A stretch of 64,000 bases of DNA. It comes from Gemmatimonadota bacterium (GTDB lineage: Bacteria > Gemmatimonadota > Gemmatimonadetes > Longimicrobiales > Gaopeijiaceae). A model generated the notes under the pieces. That model was not told where the DNA came from. It made no database searches and saw nothing but the letters and a program-made list of their open reading frames with translations. A program made the translations under genes and the position numbers. Of the stretch, positions 28,856 to 37,941 are shown one piece after another; the stretch's first letter is position 1; each line of letters opens with the position of its first letter. The stretch is from contig JAWKQO010000001.1 of assembly GCA_041390105.1 (NCBI GenBank), forward strand, positions 1,428,001 through 1,492,000, read 5' to 3'.

Positions 28856-29680
28856 TCAGTTGGAGCGGTGCATGCGCGACACCTGATCGAGCAGGCTGCG
28901 CTCCTGGTCCGTCAGGGACTCCATCCCTTGCGCCGAAATCTTGTCCAGCACGCGGTCGACCTCGTCCAGGAGCCGTTCCTCGTCGGCATCGCGGCGACCA
29001 CGCGTCGGGCGGGCCGGCTGGCTCTCCGCGCGTTCTTCTCGAGGTACGATGGCGAGCCTACGCGGGCGGGGACGGGACGTCCGGGTGGACAGGGCTGTGG
29101 GCTTCCAGTAATCGCTCTTCAAGTAGAGGAAGCCGGTGACCAGCCCGCCCAGGTGCGCGAGGTGTGCGATGCCACCACCGCCGCCGCTCAACGAGCTGAA
29201 GAGCGAAGCCACGAACAGGAAGCCCACGAACCACTTGGCTTTCACGGGCAGGAGGCCCCAGAGGTAGATGGGGGCATCGGGCCAGTTCATCGCGAAGGCC
29301 AGCATGACGCCGTAGACCGCCGCCGACGCCCCGACGATGGGCGCCGGGAAGAACAGGGAGAGCGCCGCCCCACCCAGACCGCAGATCAGGTAGTACTTGA
29401 TGAACTCGCGCGAGCCCCAGCGCGACTCCAGGGGCGGCCCGAAGAAGAAGAGCCCGACCATGTTCCAGAAGAGGTGCCAGAAGCCCCCGTGCAGGAACAT
29501 GTAGGTGAGGAAGCCCCAGGGCTGGGTGAGTGCCCGGTTGGGCCAGAAGGCCAACCAGCGCTCGAGAAAGCTGTAGTCCGTAAGCACCGAGAGCAGCAGC
29601 ATCACGGCGTTCGCGATCATCAAACGCTTGACCCAGGGGGTCAGCTGGAAAGCGAACGGCATGCGCTCGGTGTAGGCCAT
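28856..29680 (-). CDS. Rhomboid-family intramembrane serine protease with C-terminal extension
   Basis: The 274-residue product has six or so membrane helices. The oxyanion-hole region HLFWNMVGLFFFG (residues 69-81), the serine motif GASA (Ser119) and the histidine motif AHLGG (His176) match a rhomboid catalytic dyad, so it should be active; GASA replaces the common GxSG. After the membrane part comes a roughly 80-residue cytoplasmic tail, first basic and proline-rich, then a helical segment with RLLDEVDRVLDKI and LTDQERSLLDQVS, resembling the small DUF6576-type domain seen at the end of some rhomboids. Substrates are unknown. It is followed by a hairpin and preceded by a 118-base gap after ddl. 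Confidence 0.85.
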   Translation of the reverse strand: MAYTERMPFAFQLTPWVKRLMIANAVMLLLSVLTDYSFLERWLAFWPNRALTQPWGFLTYMFLHGGFWHLFWNMVGLFFFGPPLESRWGSREFIKYYLICGLGGAALSLFFPAPIVGASAAVYGVMLAFAMNWPDAPIYLWGLLPVKAKWFVGFLFVASLFSSLSGGGGGIAHLAHLGGLVTGFLYLKSDYWKPTALSTRTSRPRPRRLAIVPREERAESQPARPTRGRRDADEERLLDEVDRVLDKISAQGMESLTDQERSLLDQVSRMHRSN

Positions 29681-29798
29681 GGGGCAGAACGGTCAGAGGA
29701 GCCCGGGTTCGGTACAACACTGCGGATCCCGGGGGGGTTCCAGCCCGGCGCCCCACCGACCCCGCTCGGTACTAGTTACGTCGTCGGTCCGGGGTCCG

Positions 29799-30833
29799 CT
29801 ACCCCGCACCCGTGCCCAGGGCCGACCGGGCCACGGCCATGCGCGCGATCCGGTCGCAGAGGGCTGCAAAAGAGATACCGGCGGCCAGGGCCGCCTTCGG
29901 CAGCAGGGAGTTGGCGGTCAGCCCCGGCAGGGCGTTGGCCTCCAAGCACCAGGCCCTGCCGGTCGCGTCCAGGATGAAATCCACGCGGCTGAAGTCCCGC
30001 AGGCGAAGTACCCGGTGCACCCGGAGCGCCAGCTCCTGCACCTGGGAGGCCACCTCGGGGATCAGATCGGCGGGCGCGATCTCCTGGGCCAGGCCCGTCT
30101 GGTACTTGCACTCGTAGTCGAAGATCTCGTGAGCCGGGATGATCTCGACGACCGGGAGCGCCTCGTTCCCCAGGATCCCCACGGTCAGCTCGCGGCCCTT
30201 CACGTACTGTTCGTACATGGGCAGGTCGCCCGAGCGCGACGCCAACTCGGTAGCCTGGTCGAGGTCCGCCGCGTCCTTGACCAGGGTCAGGCCGACCGTC
30301 GACCCACCGGACGCCGGCTTGACGATCACGGGCAGGCCGAGCCGCCCGACCACGGCGTCGGCGTCCGCCGCGCCCAGGATCCAGTCGGGGGTGGGGATCC
30401 CCGCGTCGCGCAGGAGGCGCTTGGTGAGGTCCTTGTCCATGGCCAGAGCGCACCCGACCCGACCGCTGCCGGTGTAGGGCAATCCCGCCGCATCGAGCAG
30501 CGTCTGCAGGGTCCCGTCCTCTCCGGCGCCGCCGTGGAGGGCCAGGAAGAGCACGTCCGCTCCGGAGACCTCGGGCGCCCGGGTCAGGGCCCGGGTGTCG
30601 CCGCCACGCAGGACGTCCAACTCCGTCGAGACGGGCGCTTGGGCGTGGACGCCGGACTCGCGCAGCCGTCGTTCGTCCGCCGGGGAGAGAAGGCCGCGCG
30701 CGGAATCGATGGCGACGACCTCGTGTCCGGCCTCGCGCAACGCTTGCGCCACCTGCGCCCCCGAAGAGAGCGAGACGTTGCGCTCCTCGGAGGTCCCTCC
30801 CATCAGCACCGCCACCCGCAGGCGATCGTTCAC
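29799..30833 (-). CDS. ddl: D-alanine--D-alanine ligase
   Basis: Ddl joins two D-alanines for peptidoglycan precursors using ATP-grasp chemistry. The 344-residue product starts (M)NDRLRVAVLMGGTSEERNVS, with the typical GGxSxExxVS-like opening, and has FLALHGGAGEDGT, KPASGGSTVGL, and the metal-binding end RVDFILD with LEANALPGLTANSL. The HGGxGEDG motif has alanine at the variable position. The GTG overlaps the stop of the upstream cystathionine synthase gene (GTGA). It is unlinked to the mur/fts cluster, which is not in this window. Confidence 0.93.
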   Translation of the reverse strand: MNDRLRVAVLMGGTSEERNVSLSSGAQVAQALREAGHEVVAIDSARGLLSPADERRLRESGVHAQAPVSTELDVLRGGDTRALTRAPEVSGADVLFLALHGGAGEDGTLQTLLDAAGLPYTGSGRVGCALAMDKDLTKRLLRDAGIPTPDWILGAADADAVVGRLGLPVIVKPASGGSTVGLTLVKDAADLDQATELASRSGDLPMYEQYVKGRELTVGILGNEALPVVEIIPAHEIFDYECKYQTGLAQEIAPADLIPEVASQVQELALRVHRVLRLRDFSRVDFILDATGRAWCLEANALPGLTANSLLPKAALAAGISFAALCDRIARMAVARSALGTGAG

Positions 30834-32218
30834 GCACCCCCCGTCAGGCTGCGCACGAGATCGTGGCGAGTCAGGATCGCGTCGACCTCCCCGCCGCGCC
30901 GGATCAGGACCGCGGGGTTCTCCCGGGCCAGCAGCCGGGTCACCACGTCCAAGGGCGCCAACTCGTCGACCACCGGGAAAGGCGGCTCCATCAAGTCGCC
31001 CACCGGCTGATCGAGCACCTTGGGATCCTCGAGGACGCGTGCCAGCAGCGTGGCTTCGATGGCAGAACCCACACACTCCCCGCCCTCGAGCACCGGAAGC
31101 TGAGAGATGTCGTGACTGCTCATGGTACTGAGCGCCATGCGCACGGCCGTTCCCGGTTGAGCCGAGAGCAGCGCCGGCGCTCCGCCGTTGCGACGTCCCA
31201 TGAGGTCGGCCACGCTACGGGAGGTGCGCTCCAGGAAGCCGTTGTCCCGCATCCAGTCGTCGTCGAAGAGCTTGGTCAGGTAGTGCTCGCCCCAATCGCA
31301 CAGGACCGTCACCAGGAAAGCGTCGGGGTCGTCGATCTCGCGCGCCACCTCCAGCGCGGCATGAGCGATCAACCCGGATGACCCACCCACGAAGAGCCCT
31401 TCCTGGCGCACGAGGTTGCGCGCGGCCCGGAACGCGTCGCGGTCACTCACGGTTCTGTACTCGTCGACCACGCCGAGATCGAGGGAGCCGGGGATCTTGT
31501 CGTTCCCCAGCCCCTCCACCTTGTAGGGACTCCCCTCGATTTTCTCGCCCGTGCGGAAGAAGGGTCCGATCATCGATCCCTCGGGATCGACCCCCACGAT
31601 GCGGACATCGGGGTTCTTCTCCTTCAGGAAGCGACCCGTGCCGCTGATGGTCCCACCGGTCCCCGCTCCCGCGAAGAAGTGGGTGATGCGCCCGCTCGAC
31701 TGTTCCCAGAGCTCCGGCCCGGTGCTTCGGTAGTGCGCTTCGGGGTTGGCCGGATTGTAGAACTGGTCGGCCAACACCGCCCCGGGCGTCTCCTTCACGA
31801 TGGCCTTGGCACGCATCAGGTAGTTGTCGGGATGATCGGGTGGCACCGCGGTGGGCGTAATGACGACTTCGGCGCCGAAGGCCCTGAGCAGCTTCACCTT
31901 CTCCTGACTCATCTTGTCCGGCATGGTGAAGATGCAGCGGTATCCCCGGGTCGTGGCCGTCATGGCCAGTGCCAACCCGGTGTTGCCGCTGGTGGCCTCC
32001 ACGATGACCCCTCCGGGCTTGAGCGTCCCCGCCCGTTCCGCAGCCTGGATCATGGCCAAGCCGATGCGGTCCTTCACGGAGCCGCCCGGATTCATGAACT
32101 CGCACTTCCCGTACAGCGGAGTGCGGATGCCCTCGGCAAAGCGGTGCAGCCGCACCAGGGGCGTCCACCCGACCATCTCGAGCACGTCGTCATACGGCTG
32201 CAAGTGCCGTTCACTCAT
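30830..32218 (-). CDS. cbs: Cystathionine beta-synthase (PLP domain plus CBS pair)
   Basis: This enzyme condenses serine (or O-acetylserine) with homocysteine to cystathionine in reverse transsulfuration. The 462-residue product has a fold-type II PLP domain with the Schiff-base lysine in NPGGSVKDR (Lys49), SGNTGLALA and the phosphate-binding GAGTGGTISGTG, followed from about residue 335 by two CBS domains, the architecture of cystathionine beta-synthase rather than cysteine synthase. No heme-binding N-terminal extension is present. The ATG overlaps the stop of the TonB-domain lipoprotein gene, and its own stop overlaps ddl. A cystathionine gamma-lyase gene is not adjacent. Confidence 0.88.
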   Translation of the reverse strand: MSERHLQPYDDVLEMVGWTPLVRLHRFAEGIRTPLYGKCEFMNPGGSVKDRIGLAMIQAAERAGTLKPGGVIVEATSGNTGLALAMTATTRGYRCIFTMPDKMSQEKVKLLRAFGAEVVITPTAVPPDHPDNYLMRAKAIVKETPGAVLADQFYNPANPEAHYRSTGPELWEQSSGRITHFFAGAGTGGTISGTGRFLKEKNPDVRIVGVDPEGSMIGPFFRTGEKIEGSPYKVEGLGNDKIPGSLDLGVVDEYRTVSDRDAFRAARNLVRQEGLFVGGSSGLIAHAALEVAREIDDPDAFLVTVLCDWGEHYLTKLFDDDWMRDNGFLERTSRSVADLMGRRNGGAPALLSAQPGTAVRMALSTMSSHDISQLPVLEGGECVGSAIEATLLARVLEDPKVLDQPVGDLMEPPFPVVDELAPLDVVTRLLARENPAVLIRRGGEVDAILTRHDLVRSLTGGA

Positions 32219-32610
32219 CGAGGGATGCCCCCTTCCGATCTGGGCTTCTTGGAGAATCGGACCGGTACCCGCGCCCAGGCGTCCGTGCGCCGTCCGTTCA
32301 GCCGGGCCGGCGTGAACTGCATGGAGCGCACGCCCTCGATGGCGGCGCTGTCCAGTCCCTGATGACCGCTCGAGGTCTCGACGGCTACGCTGTCGATCGC
32401 ACCGTCCTCATCGACCAGGACGCGCAGCACCACCTCGCCCTCGACCCCCTGGTCCCAGAGCTCGAGGGGATACTCCACCGGCGACTCGCCGTAGAGCGGG
32501 ACGGGCTGCTCGATCCTCCGCTCTCCGCTGCAAGCCCCCAGGAGCACCACCAGGCCTGCGCCGGCGGCGCGCTTCCATGTCGGACGTCCGTTCACACCTC
32601 GGTTCCTCAT
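32215..32610 (-). CDS. Lipoprotein consisting of a TonB C-terminal domain
   Basis: The 131-residue product has a signal peptide with a lipobox LLGAC around residue 27, so it is a predicted lipoprotein. The rest is one TonB C-terminal domain, with the typical GVEGEVVLRVLVDEDG and ALNGRRTDAWARVPVRF-like end. It lacks the inner-membrane helix and proline-rich spacer of true TonB, so it cannot couple ExbBD energy in the usual way; a structural or periplasmic binding role is more likely. The ATG at 32610 overlaps the mutS stop (ATGA); a GTG five codons on is an alternative. It lies between mutS and cbs. Confidence 0.75.
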   Translation of the reverse strand: MRNRGVNGRPTWKRAAGAGLVVLLGACSGERRIEQPVPLYGESPVEYPLELWDQGVEGEVVLRVLVDEDGAIDSVAVETSSGHQGLDSAAIEGVRSMQFTPARLNGRRTDAWARVPVRFSKKPRSEGGIPR

Positions 32611-35225
32611 CCGCGAGACCGCGCGCGTGCGGCCAACGCGTGCAACAGGTTCAACGCCTCCAGCGGCGTAAGTCGATCCACTTCCACGTCCCTCAGGTCG
32701 GCGAGCACCGGGTGCTCGCCCAACTCCAACGCGAGTTGATCCGGGGGAGCCTGGCTGGCCGGCCGGTGGGTTCCGTGTCGGCCCAACCCTTCCCCTCCGG
32801 CGCTGTGCGCACCTTCGAGCTCGGCCAGGATCTCCCGCGCCCGGGCCACTACCTCCAACGGCAGCCCGGCCAAGCGTGCAACCTGGATGCCATAGGAGCG
32901 ATCCGCCCCTCCGGCCTCCAGTCGTCGGAGGAAGACGATGTCTTCCCCGACCTCGCGGACCACGACGTTCATATTCCGTGCAGCAGGCAGAAGGTCCGCC
33001 AGTTGGGTGAGCTCGTGATAGTGGGTGGCGAACACGGTCTTGGCACCCACCCGTTCGTGCAGGTGCTCACTCACGGCCCACGCGATCGACACCCCATCGT
33101 AGGTGGAGGTCCCGCGGCCGATCTCGTCGAGGAGCACCAGGCTGCGCTCGGTGGCACCGTGCAGGATGGCGGACGTCTCTGTCATCTCCACCATGAAGGT
33201 GGACTGGCCCCGCACCAGATTGTCACTGGCGCCGACGCGGGTGAAGATGCGATCGACCACGGGGACCCGAGCCCGATCGGCGGGCACGAAGGACCCGATC
33301 TGCGCAAGCAACTGGATCAGTCCCACCTGGCGCAGCACGGTGCTCTTCCCGGCCATGTTGGGGCCGGTCAGGATGATCAGGCGCGCGCCCGGCTCGAGCC
33401 GCACGTCGTTGGGGATGAAGTCTTCCCGAGCCATCATGGTCTCGACGACCGGGTGCCGTCCCGCGACCAGCTCCAACTCGAAACCGGTGTGGACCTCCGG
33501 GCGAACGTATCCCCGCTCCCGCGCGACTTCGGACAGCGCGGCGAGCACGTCGAGCTCGGCAACCGCCCGGGAGGTCCGCTGCAAGCGAGCCACCTCCGCG
33601 GCCAGCGCGGTGCGGAGATCTGAGAAGAGCTGCGCCTCGAGCTCTCGAATGCGATCCTCGGCGGTCGAGACCTTCTCTTCCCACTGCTTCAGCTCGGGCG
33701 TGAAATAGCGCTCTGCGTTGCTCAGGGTCTGCTTGCGCACGTAGTCGTCCGGCACCTTGCCGCGATGCGCGTGCGTCACTTCCAGGTAGTATCCGAACAC
33801 ACGGTTATAGCCGACCTTGAGACTGCCGATGCCGGTGCGCTGGCGCTCTCGCTCCTGGAGGGACGCGATGAAGTCCACCGCCCCGTCCCGAGTGCGGCGC
33901 AGATCGTCCAACTCCGCGTCGTAGCCTTCCCGGATCACACCGCCGTCAGCGAGCACTGCGGGTGGATCGTCCGCCAGCGCCCCTTCCAGCACCGCGCGCA
34001 CATCCGTCATCGGATCCAGGCGCGTGCGCAGCTCACTCGACCGTTCCGAGCGCGCCGGCGTCAACACCCCAGGGAGAGGCTCGATGTGCGCAAGCGAGCG
34101 GCAAAGGCTGAGCAGCTCGCGTGGCGTCGCGCGCTCCGTCCCCAGGCGGCCGGCGATCCTCTCGAGATCGCCCACGTGGTCGAGGGCGTCGCGCAGCCGG
34201 CCCCGCAGCACTGGGTCGTCGAAGAGGTCCGCGACCGCATCCTGACGAGCCCAGATCTCATCGGCATCGATCCGGGGGTGCAACACCCACCAACGCAGCA
34301 GACGGGCACCCATGGGCGTGCCGGTGCGACCGAGCACCTGCAGCAGCGTGGCGCCGCCGGTCCCGGCCCGCAGCGGCTCGACCAGCTCGAGATTCCGGAC
34401 GGTCATCTCGTCGAGCACCATCACGCTGCCCGAGCGATGGATTCGCGGCGGCGACAGGTGTCCGACCCCTGAGGGCTGCGTCTCCCGCACGTAGTGCAGG
34501 AGCGCTCCCGCGGCCCGGATCAAAGCGGTGTCCCCCTCATGGAAGCCGAGGCCCTCGAGGGAGTGCACGGCGAAGCTGCGCAGGAGCTCTTCCTTGGCGC
34601 CCTCCGGGTGGAAGATCCAATCCGGCCGCAAGGTCAGCAGAGGAGTCGGCCCCGCACCGTCGGTCGAACGTGGAAGCGCAGAGGCAAACGCTTCCGTCGA
34701 AACCAGCTCGGCCGGCTGGGTGCGAGCCAACTCGGAGGCCAGATGGTCGGCGGCGACCAGCCGCAGCTCGAGCTGGCCCGTGGACAGGTCCAGGGCCGCG
34801 GTCCCGACACGGGTCTCGCCGTCCGGCACCAGCGCCATCACCCAGACGTTCTTGCCCGGTTCCAGGAGGGCGTCGTGCAGCACGGTTCCCGGCGTGACCA
34901 TCTCGACCACCTCGCGGCGGACGATGCCCTTGGCCAACGCAGGGTCCTCGACCTGCTCGCAGATGGCGACCCGACGGCCCAGCCGCACCAGCCGGGCGAG
35001 ATAGTCGTCCAGCGCCTTGGCCGGGACCCCCGCCAGCGGGACGTCACCCGCCGCGCCGTTGTTCCGCGAGGTCAGGGTAAGCCCCAGCAGCCGCGCCCCT
35101 TCTTCCGCGTCCTGATTGAAGAACTCGTAGAAGTCGCCCACCCGGAAGAAGACCAGGGCGTCCGGATGGCGAGACTTCACGTCTCGCCACTGCTGCATCA
35201 GGGGCGTGTCCTGGGTGGCGGGCAT
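32607..35225 (-). CDS. mutS: DNA mismatch repair protein MutS
   Basis: MutS recognises mismatches and small loops. The 872-residue product has the mismatch-reading Phe-x-Glu in GDFYEFF near residue 30, connector and lever domains, and the ATPase domain with Walker A GPNMAGKST, LLDEIGRGTSTYDG and the ATHYHEL motif. A C-terminal helix-turn-helix dimerisation element follows (VARAREILAELEG). Length is normal for MutS1. The ATG is the first gene start of the long minus-strand run; the divergent permease gene starts 304 bases away. mutL is not in the window. Confidence 0.97.
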   Translation of the reverse strand: MPATQDTPLMQQWRDVKSRHPDALVFFRVGDFYEFFNQDAEEGARLLGLTLTSRNNGAAGDVPLAGVPAKALDDYLARLVRLGRRVAICEQVEDPALAKGIVRREVVEMVTPGTVLHDALLEPGKNVWVMALVPDGETRVGTAALDLSTGQLELRLVAADHLASELARTQPAELVSTEAFASALPRSTDGAGPTPLLTLRPDWIFHPEGAKEELLRSFAVHSLEGLGFHEGDTALIRAAGALLHYVRETQPSGVGHLSPPRIHRSGSVMVLDEMTVRNLELVEPLRAGTGGATLLQVLGRTGTPMGARLLRWWVLHPRIDADEIWARQDAVADLFDDPVLRGRLRDALDHVGDLERIAGRLGTERATPRELLSLCRSLAHIEPLPGVLTPARSERSSELRTRLDPMTDVRAVLEGALADDPPAVLADGGVIREGYDAELDDLRRTRDGAVDFIASLQERERQRTGIGSLKVGYNRVFGYYLEVTHAHRGKVPDDYVRKQTLSNAERYFTPELKQWEEKVSTAEDRIRELEAQLFSDLRTALAAEVARLQRTSRAVAELDVLAALSEVARERGYVRPEVHTGFELELVAGRHPVVETMMAREDFIPNDVRLEPGARLIILTGPNMAGKSTVLRQVGLIQLLAQIGSFVPADRARVPVVDRIFTRVGASDNLVRGQSTFMVEMTETSAILHGATERSLVLLDEIGRGTSTYDGVSIAWAVSEHLHERVGAKTVFATHYHELTQLADLLPAARNMNVVVREVGEDIVFLRRLEAGGADRSYGIQVARLAGLPLEVVARAREILAELEGAHSAGGEGLGRHGTHRPASQAPPDQLALELGEHPVLADLRDVEVDRLTPLEALNLLHALAARARSRG

Positions 35226-35529
35226 CCGGGCCGGGGCGTGGCTGGTCGGGTCTGCGGTCGCCGAAGGTTACCCCGCAGCGAGGCGCGGGATCAACCGGGC
35301 CCGTCACCAATGGCGGCCCAGCGCCGGGCGTCCGGTCCTGGGACGTCCGTCCCGACATCGGACGGGGCCACTCCAGAGCCGCTACAGGCCGCGGCTGCCC
35401 AAGTCGTTGCCGGACTTCCCCATCCGGCACCAGGGCACCCGTGGCACGACCTTTCCCTTGAGCCCCTCGGCGGAGCGCCGCGCACATCGTGGCGGTCCCT
35501 GAGTCGGGGCACCAGGACGGAGGAGACGG
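35226..35529. other. Divergent intergenic region, mutS/permease
   Basis: This 304-base stretch separates the divergently read mutS and permease genes and should hold both promoters. I see no coding potential, tRNA or strong hairpin. A TGGCACG at 35432-35438 resembles the -24 half of a sigma-54 promoter, but no GC follows at the right spacing, so I do not call one. A good ribosome-binding sequence, GGAGGAG, ends four bases before the permease ATG. Confidence 0.5.
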
Positions 35530-37941
35530 ATGGACGCCTTGTGGGTCGACGTGCGTGCCGCTCTGCGTGGGCTCACGCGCAGGCCGTCCAACGTGCTGAT
35601 GGGTGCCCTCACGCTCGCCCTGGGAATCGGCTGCTCGGTGGCGATCTACGCCGTGGCCCGGCCGGTGCTCCTGAAGCCGACGCCGTTCCCGGACGCCGAG
35701 CGCATCGTGGTCTTCGGAGAGCGCGAGGCCGATGGATCGCCGTCGCGCATCGGCTGGCTCACGGCGCGCGACATCGAGCGGGCATCGCTCACGCTCACCT
35801 CGGTCTCCGCGCTCGCTCACTGGAGCACCTCCATCACTGGCGACGGCGCACCCGAACGTCTTCGCGGGGAGAGCGTCACCCACGGCTACTTCGCGGCGTT
35901 GGGGCTTCCGCCCGCGCTGGGCCGTTTCTTCACGGTCGCGGAGGATCAGCCCGGAGCCAACCAGGTGGTCGTGCTGTCGCACGCGCTGTGGGTGCGACGG
36001 TTCGGCTCCGATCCCGGCATCGTGGGGCAAACGGTGCTGATGGACGAGCGGCCCTACGAGGTGGTGGGGGTGCTCCCCGCCGCGTTCGTCAGTCCCGCCG
36101 ACCCGCTCGCGGAGATCTGGCGTCCCTTGGGATACCAGGAGACGGACGGAAGCGCCTGTCGGGACTGTCGTCACCTGGAGGGGCTCGCGCGGCTCGCACC
36201 GGAGGTGACGCTCGGGGAGGCACGGGCTGAGCTCGATGCGATCGGTGCCATTCTGCACGAGACCTATCCGACGCTGTATTCCGGACCGGACATGGCACTG
36301 CAACCGCTTCCGGAGCGCCTGACCGCCACGCTGTCTCCCGTGTTCCGGGCGCTGTTTCTCGGAGTCGCGCTCGTGCTGGGTCTGACCTGTGTGAACGTCA
36401 CCCATCTCCTCGTGGCGCGGGCACTGCGCCGCGAGGACGAGTTGAACGTCCGCGCCGCGCTGGGTGCCGGCCGGGGGCGCCTGCTGCGCTTGCTCCTCGT
36501 GGAAGGCGTGTTGCTGGCGGTGGCCGGCGGAATCCTCGCTCTGGTGCTGGCCACCTGGGGGCTGGAGACCGTCAAAGCCCTCGCCCCTGCCGGACTGCAA
36601 CGGCTGGCGGACGCCCGGATGGAAGGGAGCGTGCTGGTCGCGACTGGAGTGCTGACCCTGCTCTGCGGACTGCTGGTGCCCGTGGGGCCCGCCTGGCTGG
36701 TGCTGCGCGGCGGCCTCGGGGCACCCGCCCAGGGCCTGCGGACGGTGGGGGGCGCGCGGCACCGGGGCCGGGGCGCCCTGATTGCGGTGGAAGTCGCTTT
36801 GGCGGTCACGCTGCTCGCCTCGACCGGCCTCCTGCTGCGCTCCCTCGGCCGCCTCCTTTCCGAGGACGTGGGATTCCAGCCGCGACACGTGCTGGCCCTC
36901 GACCTCCAGACCATCGGGCCACGGTATGCGGAGCAAGAAGCGGTTCAGTCCTTTCAGCGGGAGGTTCTGGAGCGGGTGGCCAATCTCCCGGGAGTCGAAG
37001 CGGTCGCCTTCACGTCGCTGCTTCCCTTCGGCGCCAACTACGACGCCTGGGGCGTCCATCGCGTCGATCGACCCGACGACAATCCAGCCGACGCGCCGGC
37101 GGCACTTCGCTACAGCGTGCGGGGCGACTACCTGGGAGCGTTGGGCCTGACGCTCGAGCGCGGGCGCCCGCTGAGCAGCGCCGACGACGCCGATGCCGAC
37201 CCGGTCGTGCTGATCAACACTACCATGGCCGACCGCATCTTCGTCGGCGAAGACCCGATCGGGAAACAGATTCGACTGGGCGGTCCCTCGAGCCCAGCGC
37301 GCACGATCGTGGGCGTCGTGGCCGACACCCGACAGCGCGCCCTGGACGTGCCGCCCCAGTTCCAGGTCTACGGACCGGCCGACCAGTGGCTGTTCATCGA
37401 CTCCTACGTATCCATGGTCGTGCGCACGGCGCAGGATCCTGAGACAGCCCTGGCTGCCGTGCGCAATGCCGTGTGGTCGGTCGATGGGCGCGTGCCGCTC
37501 TCCAATGCCGCACCATTGCCGGACCTGATCGAGGCAACGACAGCGCGGCGTCGCTTCACCGTTTGGCTGTTCGGCGCCTTCGCGCTGACCGCGCTCCTGC
37601 TCGCGGCTTCGGGTCTCTATGGCGTGCTGAGCGCCATGGTCGCTGAGCGCACCCGTGAGATCGGCATCCGGGGTGCCCTGGGCGCTTCGCGCAGTGGCAT
37701 CCTGGGCCTGATCGTCGCCCAGAGCCTCCGCTACGCGCTGGTGGGGCTGGCGCTGGGCCTGGTGTTGTCGCGGGCGAGCTCCGGTCTGTTGGCCTCCCTG
37801 CTCTATGGCATCTCACCGTTCGATCCGGGCACGATCGCAGCAGTCGCCGCGCTGCTGTTTTCCGTAGCGGTGTTGGCGGCGGCGGTGCCCGCCGTGCGAG
37901 CTTCGCGCATCCACCCCGCCGAGGCATTGCGATCGAGCTAG
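35530..37941 (+). CDS. ADOP-family orphan ABC permease (MacB/FtsX type)
   Basis: The 803-residue product has the duplicated layout of acidobacterial duplicated orphan permeases: an N-terminal membrane helix (about residues 20-45), a MacB-like periplasmic domain, three helices near residues 275-400, then a second copy of helix, periplasmic domain and three C-terminal helices with the FtsX motif RTREIGIRGALGAS. Such proteins are usually encoded without an ATPase, as here. Substrates and the partner ATPase are unknown. ATG follows GGAGGAG at four bases. The stop codon overlaps the stop of the convergent kinase gene (CTAG). Confidence 0.88.
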   Translation: MDALWVDVRAALRGLTRRPSNVLMGALTLALGIGCSVAIYAVARPVLLKPTPFPDAERIVVFGEREADGSPSRIGWLTARDIERASLTLTSVSALAHWSTSITGDGAPERLRGESVTHGYFAALGLPPALGRFFTVAEDQPGANQVVVLSHALWVRRFGSDPGIVGQTVLMDERPYEVVGVLPAAFVSPADPLAEIWRPLGYQETDGSACRDCRHLEGLARLAPEVTLGEARAELDAIGAILHETYPTLYSGPDMALQPLPERLTATLSPVFRALFLGVALVLGLTCVNVTHLLVARALRREDELNVRAALGAGRGRLLRLLLVEGVLLAVAGGILALVLATWGLETVKALAPAGLQRLADARMEGSVLVATGVLTLLCGLLVPVGPAWLVLRGGLGAPAQGLRTVGGARHRGRGALIAVEVALAVTLLASTGLLLRSLGRLLSEDVGFQPRHVLALDLQTIGPRYAEQEAVQSFQREVLERVANLPGVEAVAFTSLLPFGANYDAWGVHRVDRPDDNPADAPAALRYSVRGDYLGALGLTLERGRPLSSADDADADPVVLINTTMADRIFVGEDPIGKQIRLGGPSSPARTIVGVVADTRQRALDVPPQFQVYGPADQWLFIDSYVSMVVRTAQDPETALAAVRNAVWSVDGRVPLSNAAPLPDLIEATTARRRFTVWLFGAFALTALLLAASGLYGVLSAMVAERTREIGIRGALGASRSGILGLIVAQSLRYALVGLALGLVLSRASSGLLASLLYGISPFDPGTIAAVAALLFSVAVLAAAVPAVRASRIHPAEALRSS

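Noticed and set aside
26505..28886. Plus-strand open frame (793 codons) opposite the EF-G paralogue
   Set aside because: Composition is that of an antisense shadow, and the minus-strand gene is unmistakable.
29681..29798. GGTTC-like elements between rhomboid and ddl suggesting a tRNA T-arm
   Set aside because: No acceptor, D or anticodon stem can be folded around them on either strand.
35432..35452. TGGCACG resembling a sigma-54 -24 element before the permease gene
   Set aside because: The -12 GC is missing at the required spacing.
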